Assembly (NCBI GenBank): GCA_002105175.1 | Contig: MCGE01000002.1 | Coordinates: 1,612,001-1,676,000 of the forward strand | Source of the DNA: Absidia repens | Taxonomy: Eukaryota > Mucoromycota > Mucoromycetes > Mucorales > Cunninghamellaceae | Length of the DNA: 64,000 bases | Direction: 5' to 3' | Shown: one piece after another, positions 1 to 11,913 of the stretch | Position numbering within the stretch: position 1 is the first letter of the stretch | How the letters are laid out: each line of letters opens with the position of its first letter | Position numbers and translations under genes: made by a program | Notes under the pieces: generated by a model | What the model was told of the DNA's origin: nothing | The model's input: only the letters and a program-made list of their open reading frames with translations | Databases searched by the model: none

Positions 1-2706
1 GGATTTGAAGATTACTGTCAATTCTATGGTGGATCAGCTGCGGGTGTTTGCTTCAGAAGTGACACGAGTGGCACGAGAAGTCGGTACAGAAGGAAAGCTC
101 GGTGGTCAGGCGATTGTGCAGGGTGTTGCTGGTACCTGGAAGGATCTAACAGACAATGTGAACATGATGGCTGGTAACCTTACAACGCAAGTCCGGTCTA
201 TTGCTGATGTTACAACTGCTGTTGCTCAAGGTGATCTCTCAAGAAAAATTGTCGTGGAAGTCCAGGGTGAAATCCTACAGCTAAAGTAAGTCACTTTTTC
301 ACCGCGAACCAAATGAAAATGACATTGGACTGACTAATTTAACTATTTTTTTTTTCAAACTTTAGGGAAACTGTGAATTCCATGGTGGACCAACTACGTG
401 TGTTTGCTGCTGAAGTCACAAGAGTTGCTCGCGAAGTGGGAACGGAAGGAAAGCTCGGAGGTCAAGCAACCATTATTGGAGTCGACGGTACATGGAAAGA
501 TCTTACTGACAATGTGAACCTTATGGCAAGTAATTTGACGGATCAATTGCGTGCGATTGCTGCTGTGTGTAAAGCTGTGGCCCAAGGTGACCTATCCAAA
601 AAGATTGAAGTTGAAGTCCATGGGGAAATTGCTGAACTCAAAAATACAATCAACACAATGGTGGATCAACTCAGCTCTTTTGCTTCGGAAGTGACGCGGG
701 TGGCTCGTGAAGTTGGTACGGAAGGCAAACTAGGTGTGCAAGCTCAAGTAATGGATGTAGAAGGTGTATGGCGCGAAATTACCAGCAATGTGAATACGAT
801 GGCGTCCAATTTGACAACACAAGTGCGTGCATTTGCGCAAATCTCGGCGGCTGCAACTGAAAACGACTTTTCTCGACTTATTACTGTGGAAGCTTCTGGT
901 GAAATGGACTCTTTGAAGACCAAGATTAATCAAATGGTGGGCTCCTTGCGTGATGCGATCCAAAAAAATCGACAGGCACGGGAAGCGGCTGAATTGGCGA
1001 ATCGATCCAAGAGTGAATTCCTGGCCAACATGTCTCACGAAATCAGAACCCCTATGAATGGTATTATTGGTATGACTTCACTGACTCTGGAAACCGAACT
1101 GACCCGACAACAACGCGAAAACTTGATGATTGTATCCAGCCTTGCAAACAGTCTACTTACTATCATTGACGATATTCTGGATATTTCCAAGATTGAAGCT
1201 GGACGCATGACGATCGAAACCATTCCCTTCTCTTTACGCTCTGCTATCTTCAGTGTCCTCAAAACGTTGGCAGTCAAGGCGAATCAAAAGAAATTGGACT
1301 TGATTTACAATGTGGATCGTGCTATTCCTGACCAATTGATTGGTGATCCTCTGCGTTTGCGCCAAGTTATTACGAATTTGATCGGTAATGCTGTTAAATT
1401 TACGACTCAAGGGGAAGTGGTACTTCAAACAAGGACTGTGAAAATGAATGGCAATCAAGTACGACTGGAATTATGCGTTAGTGATACTGGCATTGGTATT
1501 CAAGAAGACAAACTTCATGTTATTTTCGACACTTTCTGTCAAGCCGACGGTAGTACAACGTATGTATGAAAAAAAAAAAAGAATGGAAAGTCAAAATGTT
1601 AGGCTAATACTTTATTGGGTTGTTGAATTGTAGGCGCGAATACGGTGGCACTGGTCTTGGCTTGTCTATATCGAAGCATCTGGTACAGCTGATGGGTGGT
1701 AATCTTTGGGTGGAATCGAATTACGGTCGCGGCTCTCAATTCTACTTCACCATGAATGTCAATCGATTTGAACTACCAAAGAAGGAAGTGATGGGCAAGA
1801 TGCAGCGATTTACAGGGAGACGTGTCCTCTTCCTGGATAGTATGAATGATCAAACCGGTGTAGCTGAACGTATTCAAGAACTTGGACTCCAAACCTTCCG
1901 GGCGACGTCTATTGCTGAAGCGACTGATATGGCAAATGCGAACACAAATAAATCCCAACCGGCACCTTTCTTTGACATGGTGATCCTGGACAAGATGCGA
2001 TATGCCAACAAGGTCCGTGAAATCGTGCCATTGCGTTACACTCCTATTGTATTGATCGCCCCAGAAGTTCATTTACTGAATATGAAACTGTGCATTGACC
2101 TCGGTATTACTGGCTACATCAATTCTCCTATCAACCTAGCTGATCTCTCTGACGCCATCTTACCCGCCTTGGAAAGCCATGCTGCATTACCAAGCGATGC
2201 CTCCAAGACTGTGCCTCTGGAAGTTTTGTTAGCCGAAGACAACGTCGTCAACCAAAAACTAGCGGTCCGCATTTTAGAGAAGTTTGGCCATCATGTGAAG
2301 ATTGTTGGAAATGGTAAATTGGCTGTAGAAGCGTTTGAAACACAACCATTCGATTTGATTCTCATGGATGTCCAGATGCCGGTGATGGGTGGATTTGAAG
2401 CAACACAAAAAATTCGTGAAATTGAACAATCCTCAGATATGGGCCGTATTCCTATTATTGCATTGACTGCTCATGCTATGATTGGCGATCGTGATAGATG
2501 TATGCAAGCTGGAATGGTAAGAGAGAAACACACAAAGTCATACATATTCCATTATTTTTATTTTATTTTTATTTACTCTTTCCTTTTTTTGTCCGTAGGA
2601 TGAATACGTTACCAAACCTTTGCGATTCCCTGAATTAATCGCTGCTATAAAAAAATTTGCACCACAATCCGCTCATATGATGGTTGAACGATCGAACAAA
2701 TCCTAG
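1..2706 (+). CDS. NIK1: Group III hybrid histidine kinase (Nik1/Os-1 type), 5' end outside window
   Basis: Cytosolic osmosensing and fungicide-responsive hybrid kinase that acts upstream of the HOG phosphorelay; this role is known for the family. Exons are 1-285, 366-1559, 1634-2516 and 2599-2706; 822 codons plus stop are visible and the frame is open at base 2. Visible in order: three successive HAMP units of about 92 residues (each with TVNSMVDQL- or [13 protein letters not shown] starts and VGTEGKLG); a HisKA box [14 protein letters not shown] with the phospho-acceptor His; HATPase motifs (N box [16 protein letters not shown]1 DTGIGI, G2 GTGLGL); a degenerate receiver-like stretch; and a true receiver with [20 protein letters not shown] and VTKPL. 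The HAMP array is the hallmark of group III. The remaining upstream HAMP units and the N-terminus lie before the window. No anomaly was seen in the catalytic residues. Confidence 0.95.
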
Positions 2707-2959
2707 ATATACTTATATATACCATTAGCTCGTTTATATTTATTTTATCTTCCATTCATATATATTTATTTATATTTATATTTTATCTTTATCTCCTTTA
2801 TATATCTATTGTGCACATATGTTTTATTGGGCAGCTGATGACTGTGTCATCTTCTTGCATAAACCAAACAAAAATAAAAATTATTTATTTGACTTGAACT
2901 GTTATGTTGGTACCCTGACACCTCTATCTAAAGGTACGTGAAGAGGGAGGGGTGATGCG

Positions 2960-3290
2960 CACACTGGAACTTTTCAAATGCCGACCACGTGGATTTTTAT
3001 TTCAATTTATTTATTGGGGGGGGGTCCCGCTTTCTTTTCATTTTCTTTCTTTTTTCTTTTTTCACCTCCATTCAACTTTTGTGGCTTATAGTGATCTTAG
3101 ATTAGTGCCAGGACTAGTTTAGAAGGGGTTTCAGGTCAGGGATTGCAACATGCATGGGGAAACCCTTTCATTTTGGATTCAAGACCTAGGGCCACCCATT
3201 CACCGGATTTTTGAAACCTTCATTAGCTTAATTTAGTGTTAGTATGTCATAGTTTGTATCTACATCTGAACCAGCCCCCCTCCCCCCGCC
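2960..3290 (+). repeat. Dispersed repeat copy A (5' segment)
   Basis: 5' part of the dispersed family. It has CACGTG at 2986-2991, a pyrimidine-rich stretch, an upstream arm GAAGGGGTTTC near 3122-3132 and the invariant core at about 3151-3180. The homology runs on through a 'TACATCTGAA' stretch and is then interrupted by a C-rich minisatellite. The first arm differs from other copies by a change that keeps G.T pairing. No coding capacity is seen. Bases 2707-2960, between the histidine kinase and this copy, hold the kinase 3' UTR with AATAAA-like signals. Confidence 0.8.
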
Positions 3291-3485
3291 TCGCCCCTGC
3301 TCGGCCCCCCCCACACACCACTCACCCCCCCACACACCACTCACCCCCACACACACCACTCACCCCCCCACACCACACACCTCCCACACACCACACACAC
3401 ACCACACACACACCACACACACACCACACACCCACACACCCACACACCCACACACCTCCCACCCCAACCACCCCCAACCACCACC
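3276..3485. repeat. C/CA-rich minisatellite
   Basis: About 200 bp of CCCCCCACACACCACTCA-type units grading into CACACACCACACA and CCACC units. It is strongly strand-asymmetric, with almost no G on the + strand. An open frame through it gives only Pro/Thr/His low complexity and is not a gene. It sits inside the repeat complex between copies A and B. Runs of G on the opposite strand could fold as quadruplexes; that is inference. Confidence 0.85.
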
Positions 3486-3635
3486 CTAATCGTCCAAATT
3501 ATAAAACAACTACTGCCTGAATAAAATATTATACAGTTTGTCTGATAGAGTGCTACTCAATGTTTTACAAAAAGTGTCATCTGTAATGTGTTAGGATAGA
3601 GAAGGTTATTAGAGTACTAAAAAAGAAAAAGCGTG

Positions 3636-3980
3636 GTGAAAAAAGAGCAGTTGGATGACTTCGCCATTTCGCACTATGGAGGGCAGCCCCTTGGGGCCCA
3701 TCCGTCGTTGCTCAGCGCTCAGTCAGGACTTGGGTATTTTTTTTTTTTTGTATGGTGAAAAAAAAAGTAGTTGAACGACTTCGCCATTTCGCACTATGGT
3801 GGGCAGCCCCTTGGGGCCCATCCGTCGTTGCTCAGCGCTCAGTCAGGACTTCGTTTTTTTTTTCTTTTGTATGGTTAAAAAAAAAAAGGCAGTTGGATGA
3901 CTTCGCCATTTCGCACTATGGAGGGCAGCCCCTTGGGGCCCATCCGTCGTTGCTCAGCGCTCAGTCAGGACTTGGTTTTT
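3636..3980. repeat. Three tandem copies of a ~118-bp unit
   Basis: Three near-identical units start at about 3636, 3752 and 3871, and a partial fourth start lies at 3994. Each begins TGGTGAAAAAA or TGGTTAAAAAA and shares about 80 bp with only a few differences, including CTTCGCCATTTCGCACTATG and CTCAGCGCTCAGTCAGGACT. Each contains the perfect palindrome CCCCTTGGGG followed by CCC. Identity is far higher than in the surrounding decayed repeats, so amplification looks recent. Open frames across the units are artefacts of the tandem arrangement. Confidence 0.9.
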
Positions 3981-4045
3981 TTTTGGCTTTTGGATGGTGA
4001 AAAAAAGAGGCAATCGCCCGACTATATGGACGGTGGCATCATTTA

Positions 4046-6096
4046 CACTCCGCTTACGCTTTATTTTTTTTTATTTATTTTTGTCTTTTTTCGCTTTTTC
4101 TTTTTTTTTGTTTTTATTTCCTTTCTCCATTCATTCTTCAATGTGCTGTGATCTTGGATTAGAATTAGAACGTGAATCAGGGGCATTTTGAAAAATGCAA
4201 TACAAACATGCATGGGGAAACCCTTTCATTTTGGATTCAAGATTTGGATCCACTCATTAGATTAGCTTCGCCATTGTTATCACTGAACACCAATAATTTA
4301 GTTTAGTGCAAGTTTGTCATAGTTTTTAACTTCATCCAAATAAAATACACTTGTCTCTTTCTATCGTTAGTTTCTTTGTTATAAGTTTAAATTGTTTGTA
4401 TTGACGAATGGGTATACATGGACATAGAAATAAATTGGTATGTTTGAGTGCGTGGAAAGAAAATGTGCGGGATATTAAGATGACTTTGTCCATCACCTCA
4501 TGTATATATTTGAACGTAGAAAAAAAAAATAGCCATGTGTTTGTGTAAGAAAAAATGCACTACAGAATATTTAGTTTGCTAGCCCCTCTGTATTTCATAC
4601 CTAGATGGGTTATGTAGAGTAGCAATGGTAGGGAAAGTCATGTTTGTGTAACTACAATTCATCTTCAGCAAAAAATGACGCCCATTTCAAATTTTTACTC
4701 AAATCGACCTGGAATCAATAGAGAAACATTGAAGATACGGTGCGAACCATCTTTCGTAGATCAGGAACGTATACTGTATATATTTTGGCAGAGAAAAAGA
4801 ATGGGCATGTGCTTGTGTGAAAAAAAATATAGAGTATTTAGTTTATTGGGACCTCTGCATTTCATCCTAAAGTGGGTTATATAGTGCCTCAGCTCATTTT
4901 CAGTGAAAAATGATATTTTCCATGATTTACAAATAAATCGTTCTCGGTGACTGTGCCTCAGTAGGGTGCAGGAGTAATAATCTCCTCTAATTTAGCAGTT
5001 TTATTCTCAGAGCTGACTTGGAAGAAGGAGACAACGGGATGAATTGATTGGTGGAAAAGAGAAATAGAGGGGTGGGATTGGGTAGAAAGCCGGCAAAAAG
5101 CAACTGCGTTCTAGCACTAGTAAGTTAGCTGGGCTTTAAAAATCTGATGACAGTTTGTCTTTAATACTGTTCAATAAAAGTATGTCTCATTTTACCTGCT
5201 TCATTAAAAATGTCTCAATCGTCTCTCTCATTGTTTTGTGTAGTAGATCCCTCTTATATATATATACACACTACGAAGATTCCTTTAGATTAGTGTTGAC
5301 AGTTGTTATGCTTCAGTGAGGAATATCCCTTTTATCTTTCTCATGACTTGTACAATGTATTAGATCCAGACTACAATGCTTCATATAGGTTACCGTTGAC
5401 CATACGTTGAATTCCCCAGAAGTCCCGCTCATGCTTTTTCTAACAGATCCTTTGTTAAATTCCTTGTTGCAATGAGCCCTTCTCCTTTAGTTTTAGTATC
5501 TACCATTCTGCTTCAATAAAATATATATTCTTTCTAATTATTCCCTTGCCCATATTATAATAAACGATGTCGGTATTGCAGCTGTTTTATTAGCTCTTAT
5601 CAAACGCCCGCTCCTTAGCTCCTCCACTGTTCACCTTCTCCCAGAGGACCAGATAAAGGTTGACAGTGCTAATTAACTTCAATATCGAAAGAAGTCCTAG
5701 CTGTCAGTGGAGCTGCAGGTATACTGGAGAGCATTTTTGTCCTGCTTAAAAAAAGACATGTTTTTTCAAGGCCGCTCCGTGCGTACTAATGCATCTTACG
5801 ATCGCCCTGTCGCTTTTAAGCTACTCTCCCTTCGGGTGACTGATTGGCTATTTTACGTCACTTCATATGAAAGATGGTGGTCTTCATATTCTTCTAATTA
5901 TATCCATCAACCAAGATTCCAGACTGGACACGCCGTATAGATCCAGCTCTTTTTTTTTTTTTTTTTTGTGATTTTCTGAAATTGGGAGTGCGAAATCGGA
6001 GCGTCTTGAGCCATACCCTGCCGGACGACTGAGAATACAGCATGAAAAATTAAGACAGCCAGAGTTTACTTTACGTTCTTGCTGAACTGCATCATA
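4046..6096 (+). repeat. Dispersed repeat copy B (long form)
   Basis: Second copy on the same strand. It has a pyrimidine-rich leader, the invariant core at about 4209-4238, and downstream homology to the other copies: ATAAAATA..TGTCTC segments, repeated CTTCAATAAA, and 'TTAGTTTTAGTATCTACCAT' near 5490. It ends near 6077-6096 with TTCTTGCTGAACTGCATCAT, the same terminus as copy D. Copy B lacks a good upstream hairpin arm. It holds an extra, internally duplicated segment (4500-4930). At 2.05 kb it is longer than copies D and F. No protein-coding content is recognisable. Confidence 0.75.
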
Positions 6097-6753
6097 TTTG
6101 AAAGGATTACTTGAAGACAGTATAACACAGATGATGTTGGATCTTATTTAAAAAGGGTTCCGCACAGGTAAAATATACATTTCTTTATATGATATGTACT
6201 AAAAACTGGGAAAGCAACACTGTATATTTATAGCATTTTACCTTTTCACAGCGTCGATCCTTTTAGTGCTCGCTCTCTCACCGTTTATCAAAACAAAGAG
6301 CTCTGAATCAGTAACAAAAATCAATAATCATACACGGCAGAGAAACTAAAAATAAAGAAACTTTGTTTGATTCCTTATTTAGTAACACTGTTTTCTGAAG
6401 AGCTTAATGGGTGCATTCCCACCCAGTCATCAAGAAAAAAAGTTCGGGTATACAATTTACCCTGAAAGTTTTTGGAAATAAGTATTCCCCCAGCTCTGCA
6501 TATGGAGGGATTATACAACACTATGGGTGATATATGTCACTGGAAAAAAAAAGGTGGGGAAAATGATTAACAAGCATGTGATAGAGGGTCATTAAGCCGT
6601 TCGATATGTGTCAATGCAATTCCAAACAAAGTTTATAGACTGAAATTTAAACTGCGTTCCTTTTTTTCCACTTCTTTTTTACTTTTTTCTTTTTCTGCAA
6701 TACCTTCTTTCACATTTCTTTTTTATTTACTTTTCTTTATTTTTATTCCTATA
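6097..6753 (+). other. Intergenic and promoter region of the acyl-CoA oxidase
   Basis: No gene was recognised. The last 100 bases are a T/C-rich tract running to the ATG at 6754, as seen before many genes in this window, and probably hold the transcription start and 5' UTR of the oxidase. Confidence 0.5.
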
Positions 6754-9510
6754 ATGTCAAACGACTACTTGAGCCAAATGGCTACTGACATTCAAGTGGC
6801 TCGTCAACAAGCCACATTCCCAGTAGAAGAATTGACGAAAACGTTGTATGGAGGTGAACTTATTCTACATGTTGTGCAAAAGCTACGTGCTATTATGGAC
6901 AAGGAACCTCTTCTGGATAGGTCACAAACAAATTATATGAACCGTGAACAGGTACATAGAGAATATATTAACAAAGCTGCTACATGACTCATCATTCTGT
7001 TTAATTGTAGATGCTTCATTATTCTCTCGTGGTGCATAAACGTCTGATGGAACTGGTGGATGAAGAGGATCTCTCGGATTTAGAATTCCAAGGACTTGTC
7101 TTGCTGTCTGAACTGATGTCTCCTCTAGGTCTTCATTACTCTGGTAAGAATACACCCCTTCCCTCGCACAAGGAAAAAGACAAATCTAGAAATACGAATT
7201 GATCCACCTTTATCTCTCTCTGTAGCGTTTATTCCTGTATTACAATCTCAAGGAACGGACGAGCAAGTAGCCAAATGGGTTGAGCCTGCTAAAAAGTTGG
7301 CTATCATGGGCTGCTATGCTCAAACTGAACTGGGGCAAGTTTTTATCTTTATTTTTATTTGGAAGATTGGAAGCCATGTGATATTAACATACACTTCTCA
7401 TTCTTAATTAATCGGTTATCTAGACATGGTTCTAACGTACAAGGACTGCGTACTACTGCCACTCTTGATACAAACACTGACGAATTCATCGTTCATAGTC
7501 CGGACTTGACTGTAAGTGCCCTTTTGCAAACAAATTCATTCATTGCCTCTAATCTGATCTCCTCTTTACTTCAAAAACTCTAGGCTGCTAAATGGTGGAT
7601 TGGAGGTCTTGGTATTGCCGCTACACATTGTGTTCTCCAGGTAAAACTTATAAAACCAAATGTTGATAATTGGAATTGACAATAGCCCAGTCAACTCCGA
7701 TACTGACTATAATATCTGATCTTTTTAGGCTCAACTCATCATCGATGGAAAATCATACGGTCCGCATATATTTGTTGTTCCTGTACGATCTCCAGGTAAA
7801 ACATTATTAGACAAGTGTATTTTACGAAAATAAGAAAATTGACTGTATTGTATAATTACCCTTTTAGTTGATCGCAAACCTCTCCAAGGTGTTACGGTTG
7901 GTGACATTGGCCCAAAAGCATATGGCGGATTTAGTACCGTTGACAATGGGTGTAAGTATAAAAACCAGAGAGAGTAAGGGGGTGGGCAGATGAAAATGGA
8001 TATGCATTTTGACTAAACGATTCTTTTCTTTTGTTGTTTATTTTTATTTATAGTTGCACTCTTTGACCACGTTCGTATTCCACGAGAAAACATGCTGATG
8101 AGATTTGCCCAAGTGACAAGAAATGGGGAATATATTCGGCCAGTACATGACAAGTTATCTTATGGTAGTATGGTCAAATTACGTGTGGGAATGGTGGCAG
8201 ACGCTGGTATTAAACTTGGCAAAGCAGCAACTATTGCGATTCGTTATTGCACGGTGCGGCGACAATTCCACGACACGGCGACAAAGGACGGCAGCAAAAA
8301 GGACAAATTGGAACAACAAGTGATCAGCTACTCTTCGGTCAAGCACAGACTCTTCCCATTGGTGGCGGTGTCTTATGCTTTACTCTTTGCTGGACAGAGT
8401 GTGGGTGCCGATTTTGAAAAGATGACCAAACAACTGTTGAATCAAGATGCCAGCATGCTCCCTGAAATGCATATTACCACGTGCTCTCTCAAGGTATGGT
8501 GTACTCGCCGATCTACGGATGGTCAAGAAGAATGCCGCAAAGCAATGGGTGGGCATGGATACTCTCAATTCAGTGGGGTGGGACAACTCTTCGCTACCGC
8601 TGTACCTTCCAATACGTACGAAGGAGACAACTATGTGCTATGTCAACAAGTAGGTCGGGCACTCTTGAAACAATTGCAAGTGGTCTCTGATGGAACGAAG
8701 ATTGAATCATCCAATGCGTCATACCTCAATCTGCTGCTTTCTGATATACCTCATACTCCTTACAAGCTGAATAATCCCTACCACGATATTCTGGACCCCA
8801 AGATACAAGAAAATATCTTTGGCTTACGTGCTGCTCGTCTTGTGGCTGATCTTGGCAAGCAAATGAAATCAGGTCGTCCCTGGTCAGATGTCAATATGGA
8901 ATGTTGGAATGTTTGTTTTGCTCATGCTGAATACAATTTAGTCCGACAATTCAATCAACGTGTTGCTGCTGTGTCCGCTAAGACTCCTTCGTTGGCAAAA
9001 GCAATCACTCAATTAGCCAATTTGGTAAGTTTTCATTTATTTATTTTCGGAACGAAAAAAGGCATTTCTTCACTTACCTGACATTTATTTTCTGCTCTAG
9101 TTTGCTATTAGTATTATCACTCAATCATCCATGGCAACATTCTTGTCCACTGGCACTCTTCAATCTACTGATTTGGATGGAATTCAAGCTCAATTCCGTC
9201 AACTTCTCGACCAGGTTGCTGAAAATGCTGTACCTTTGACCGATGCATTTGGATTTACTGACCGTGAACTGACAAGCGCTTTGGGGTCATATGATGGACG
9301 GTCCTATGAGCGCCTTTGGGAAGCTGTTCAAAAAAATCCTTTGAACAATGAAGCTGGACGCAAGGAAATAGATGTAAGTCCCCCCCAGCTGAAAAAAAAT
9401 TGCATGATTCAGATCACTCAATGCTGTATTATTACATATATCATATATAGGCCGTCTTATTCGATTTGTTGCATCACGGCAATAATCTGACCCTCTCGTC
9501 CAAACTGTAG
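6754..9510 (+). CDS. POX1: Peroxisomal acyl-CoA oxidase
   Basis: Catalyses the first, FAD-dependent, H2O2-producing step of peroxisomal fatty-acid beta-oxidation. Ten exons: 6754-6951, 7011-7143, 7226-7334, 7424-7511, 7584-7640, 7729-7795, 7868-7951, 8054-9024, 9101-9373 and 9451-9510. They total 2040 nt, giving 679 aa, the usual family length. Visible are CYAQTELGHGSNVQGLRTTA (flavin-binding middle domain), AKWWIGGLG, KAMGGHGYSQFSGV and TYEGDNYVL, whose Glu matches the catalytic base of acyl-CoA oxidases. The protein ends SSKL, a canonical PTS1 peroxisomal signal. Intron 3 (7335-7423) only restores the TELGHGSN motif if it is read as a GC-AG intron (donor GCAAGT). An alternative such as acyl-CoA dehydrogenase is unlikely, given the C-terminal oxidase domain and the PTS1. 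Confidence 0.96.
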
Positions 9511-10479
9511 TTATCCCTAGTTATTTATTACTACCTTTATTATACATTATTTTTCTCATTACCCCTGGTTTAGATAGTGTTTTGTTGGTATATTATTTAC
9601 GGTTGGATCACCGTTGTCAATATCAAATTATTCAATTCAATAAAATTTTGATATGATCTTCATACATTTGATTCTTTTCATTTATTATGTGCGATGAACA
9701 TGTGTTTAGGGTTGGGTTATGGAAAAGTGATTCATAGCTTAAAGTACTGTACAGTACACCTTATGCTTATGCTTGCATTGTGTAAAAGTCATATCTTTGA
9801 GTTTTTTTTTTTTTTTTTTTGTACTTGATAGCGAATGATGTATGTAGTGGAAAAAATGGGCGATTTTCTCTCTATATATCAAGATATTCAGTTGTAATAT
9901 TGTTTTATGCTCCTGGAAACTGGGAGAAGTTGAGAGAAAATTATTATTGTGTCGCTATCACCCTCATATTCAACATTTTTTAGCATCAACGATAATTGAC
10001 ACTTTTCAGCGTCCATCACAATCGACACATTTCACCTTCCATTATAGCCGACACCTTTCAGCAACAACTATAGTTGTTTTTTTTAACATCCCCATCTCCT
10101 TTTTAGAAGGGTATAAAATAAAAATAGTGACAGGGTTCGCATACACTGCATAAAAAGCAATAAAACTAAGTGGAGACAAAAAGTAAAAAGCAGTAAACCA
10201 ATAACATTTTATTTGAATATAATAGCTATTCCACATATTATTGAGATAATCACCATTATATCTAATCTACTGTGTATATACTACTTATAAACTATTTCTA
10301 TGGGATACAATATAAGCCGTATGGAGCCAAACCAGCAAAGCTATTTCAAGTATTGCTGCATCACCTAGTAAAAATCAAGCTCCCCAGTCCATAATCGCTT
10401 TATCCAGTAACGTAGATTACACCAGCGAATCACTAATTGGCCGCTTGAGTCCACCTGCATGTCATCATTGTACACCAGC
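9511..10479. other. Intergenic, no gene seen
   Basis: The oxidase 3' UTR with AATAAA-type signals near 9640 is followed by AT-rich sequence. It contains a 14-bp perfect palindrome GTACTGTACAGTAC at 9744-9757 and a short run of related phrases (ATTGACACTTTTCAGCGTCC-like) at 9970-10070. No coding evidence was found. Confidence 0.5.
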
Positions 10480-10770
10480 AACATGTTACCAAGCAGTCAG
10501 ATATCTGTAGATAAATCCAGGCAGACCAACCAACACATCTGACGCAGCATTCATCACAAGTCAATTGGGACCGTACAGTACTAAATCCTAGATCCAAAAT
10601 GAAAGGGTGTCCCCATGTACTTTGCCATCCCCTTTTTCGAAACCCTCTAATCTAACAAACAATCCCACTCCATGATCACCAGACCCTCAGAGGATATTAA
10701 TGTGGAAAAAAAAGAAGAGAAGAAAAAGAGATTTCACGGTTTTTAAAAATTGAATTGAAATTCCGCATTA
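10480..10770 (-). repeat. Dispersed repeat copy C (diverged fragment)
   Basis: Minus-strand fragment of the dispersed family. The core is recognisable at about 10591-10620, read on + as CCAAAATGAAAGGGTGTCCC. It is followed by a degenerate second arm and the purine-rich complement of the leader (10705-10730). The CACGTG box is lost and only ACCGTGAAA-like sequence remains. This is the most decayed of the eight copies. Confidence 0.7.
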
Positions 10771-11913
10771 TTGGTCAAAGCATTTTTTTGCAGTGAGATA
10801 AATATTGACTGGCAGGCCAACATAAACAGTTTTCTAGATTGTTCAGTCTTCATCCCCCAAAACAAGAAAAATCAAAACAATGACAAATAAAACAAAAGCA
10901 AAAATCCATGTACGAGTGATAATAAACTGGTCTTTATTCAAAAAAAAAAAAATGGATATGAAAATAATTTCAAACTACAAAACGTACAGTAGTAAAGCCA
11001 TTCGTGTATGATTGTGGGTATTCTATAAAACTATGACTAAATATAGTATTACTGAGTAAAATCTTTGAATTATGGCACTTAGTTATTGGTTTCCATAGAT
11101 GATGTATCAATACAATTTTCTCTATGATTCAAAACTTTAATTCTGAATGGGCTTGGATGTTTTCGAATTTTAATTTTGCCTCAATTCCTGCAGGATCAAA
11201 ACTTACCCCTGAAGAATGTAAAATATAAACTTGATTTTTTATTTTATAGAATGCTTGTCTCCTAATGATTGTGTAAAAAAATTACAACTCTCTATGCACT
11301 GTATCACTTATTCTTTAGCGCGATGATGAAGCATGGGCAACAGGAGGAAGAAAAAAAGTTCATTCAAAGAGGACTACCGTAATTTATCAAGTAGCCTCTC
11401 ACATTGTCTCCTAGTGAAATATTGATAGATCAAAGATTTTATTTATATAAAGAAAGATCTATTCACATGTTTAGAAAAGGTGGCAATCATCATTTGTGCG
11501 CACAAGAACAAAGAAAGGGCTGGAAAAATGAATCAAAGGTTGAAACACGGCTCCTACTCAGAGAAAATTGGTCAGAAGAATAAAAAAGTAATTTATCGAA
11601 TAAAGGGCCAATAATAAAGAAAAAGAATAGTGTGCCATGTATGCATCCAAATACCACACTATTAAAACAAATTTTTTTTTTTAAAAAAAAAAAAGCACAC
11701 ACACCCAGCCATAGACAAAAAGGAGAATGAAATTCAAAATGTTTTGCTCAATGCCGTAAAAGGAAGGTATAGAGCTTTTTTTATTGCTGCCAGTCAATCG
11801 TAGGACAAAAAGCCTGAACGATAAGATATATAAAGAAAAGAGAAGATATTTCCACTGTTTCTCTCTCTTTTTCTTTCCCTGTATCCCTCGACCAATCCAA
11901 TACCCATCCATCC
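10771..11913. other. Intergenic; promoter of the small proline-rich gene at the right end
   Basis: AT-rich DNA with poly-A and poly-T runs and no supported gene. A TATA-like AGATATATAAAG at about 11825 lies some 85 bp before the ATG at 11914, followed by a CT-rich leader. This supports transcription of the downstream small gene. Confidence 0.45.

Noticed and set aside
2986..2991. CACGTG as a CDEI-like centromere box near repeat cores
   Set aside because: The motif recurs in six repeat copies spread across a gene-dense window, which does not fit a single centromere.
3236..3520. 94-codon Pro/Thr/His open frame
   Set aside because: It is only the reading of the C/CA minisatellite, with no leader, no conserved region and a frame that stays open because of codon bias of the repeat.
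3752..4191. Overlapping open frames in the 118-bp tandem units
   Set aside because: Product of tandem duplication of a non-coding unit; the start falls in the repeated TATGGTGAAAA boundary and the end is poly-Phe from T runs.
5707..5940. 77-codon frame in repeat copy B
   Set aside because: Lies within family-homologous sequence that is not open in other copies; no motif.
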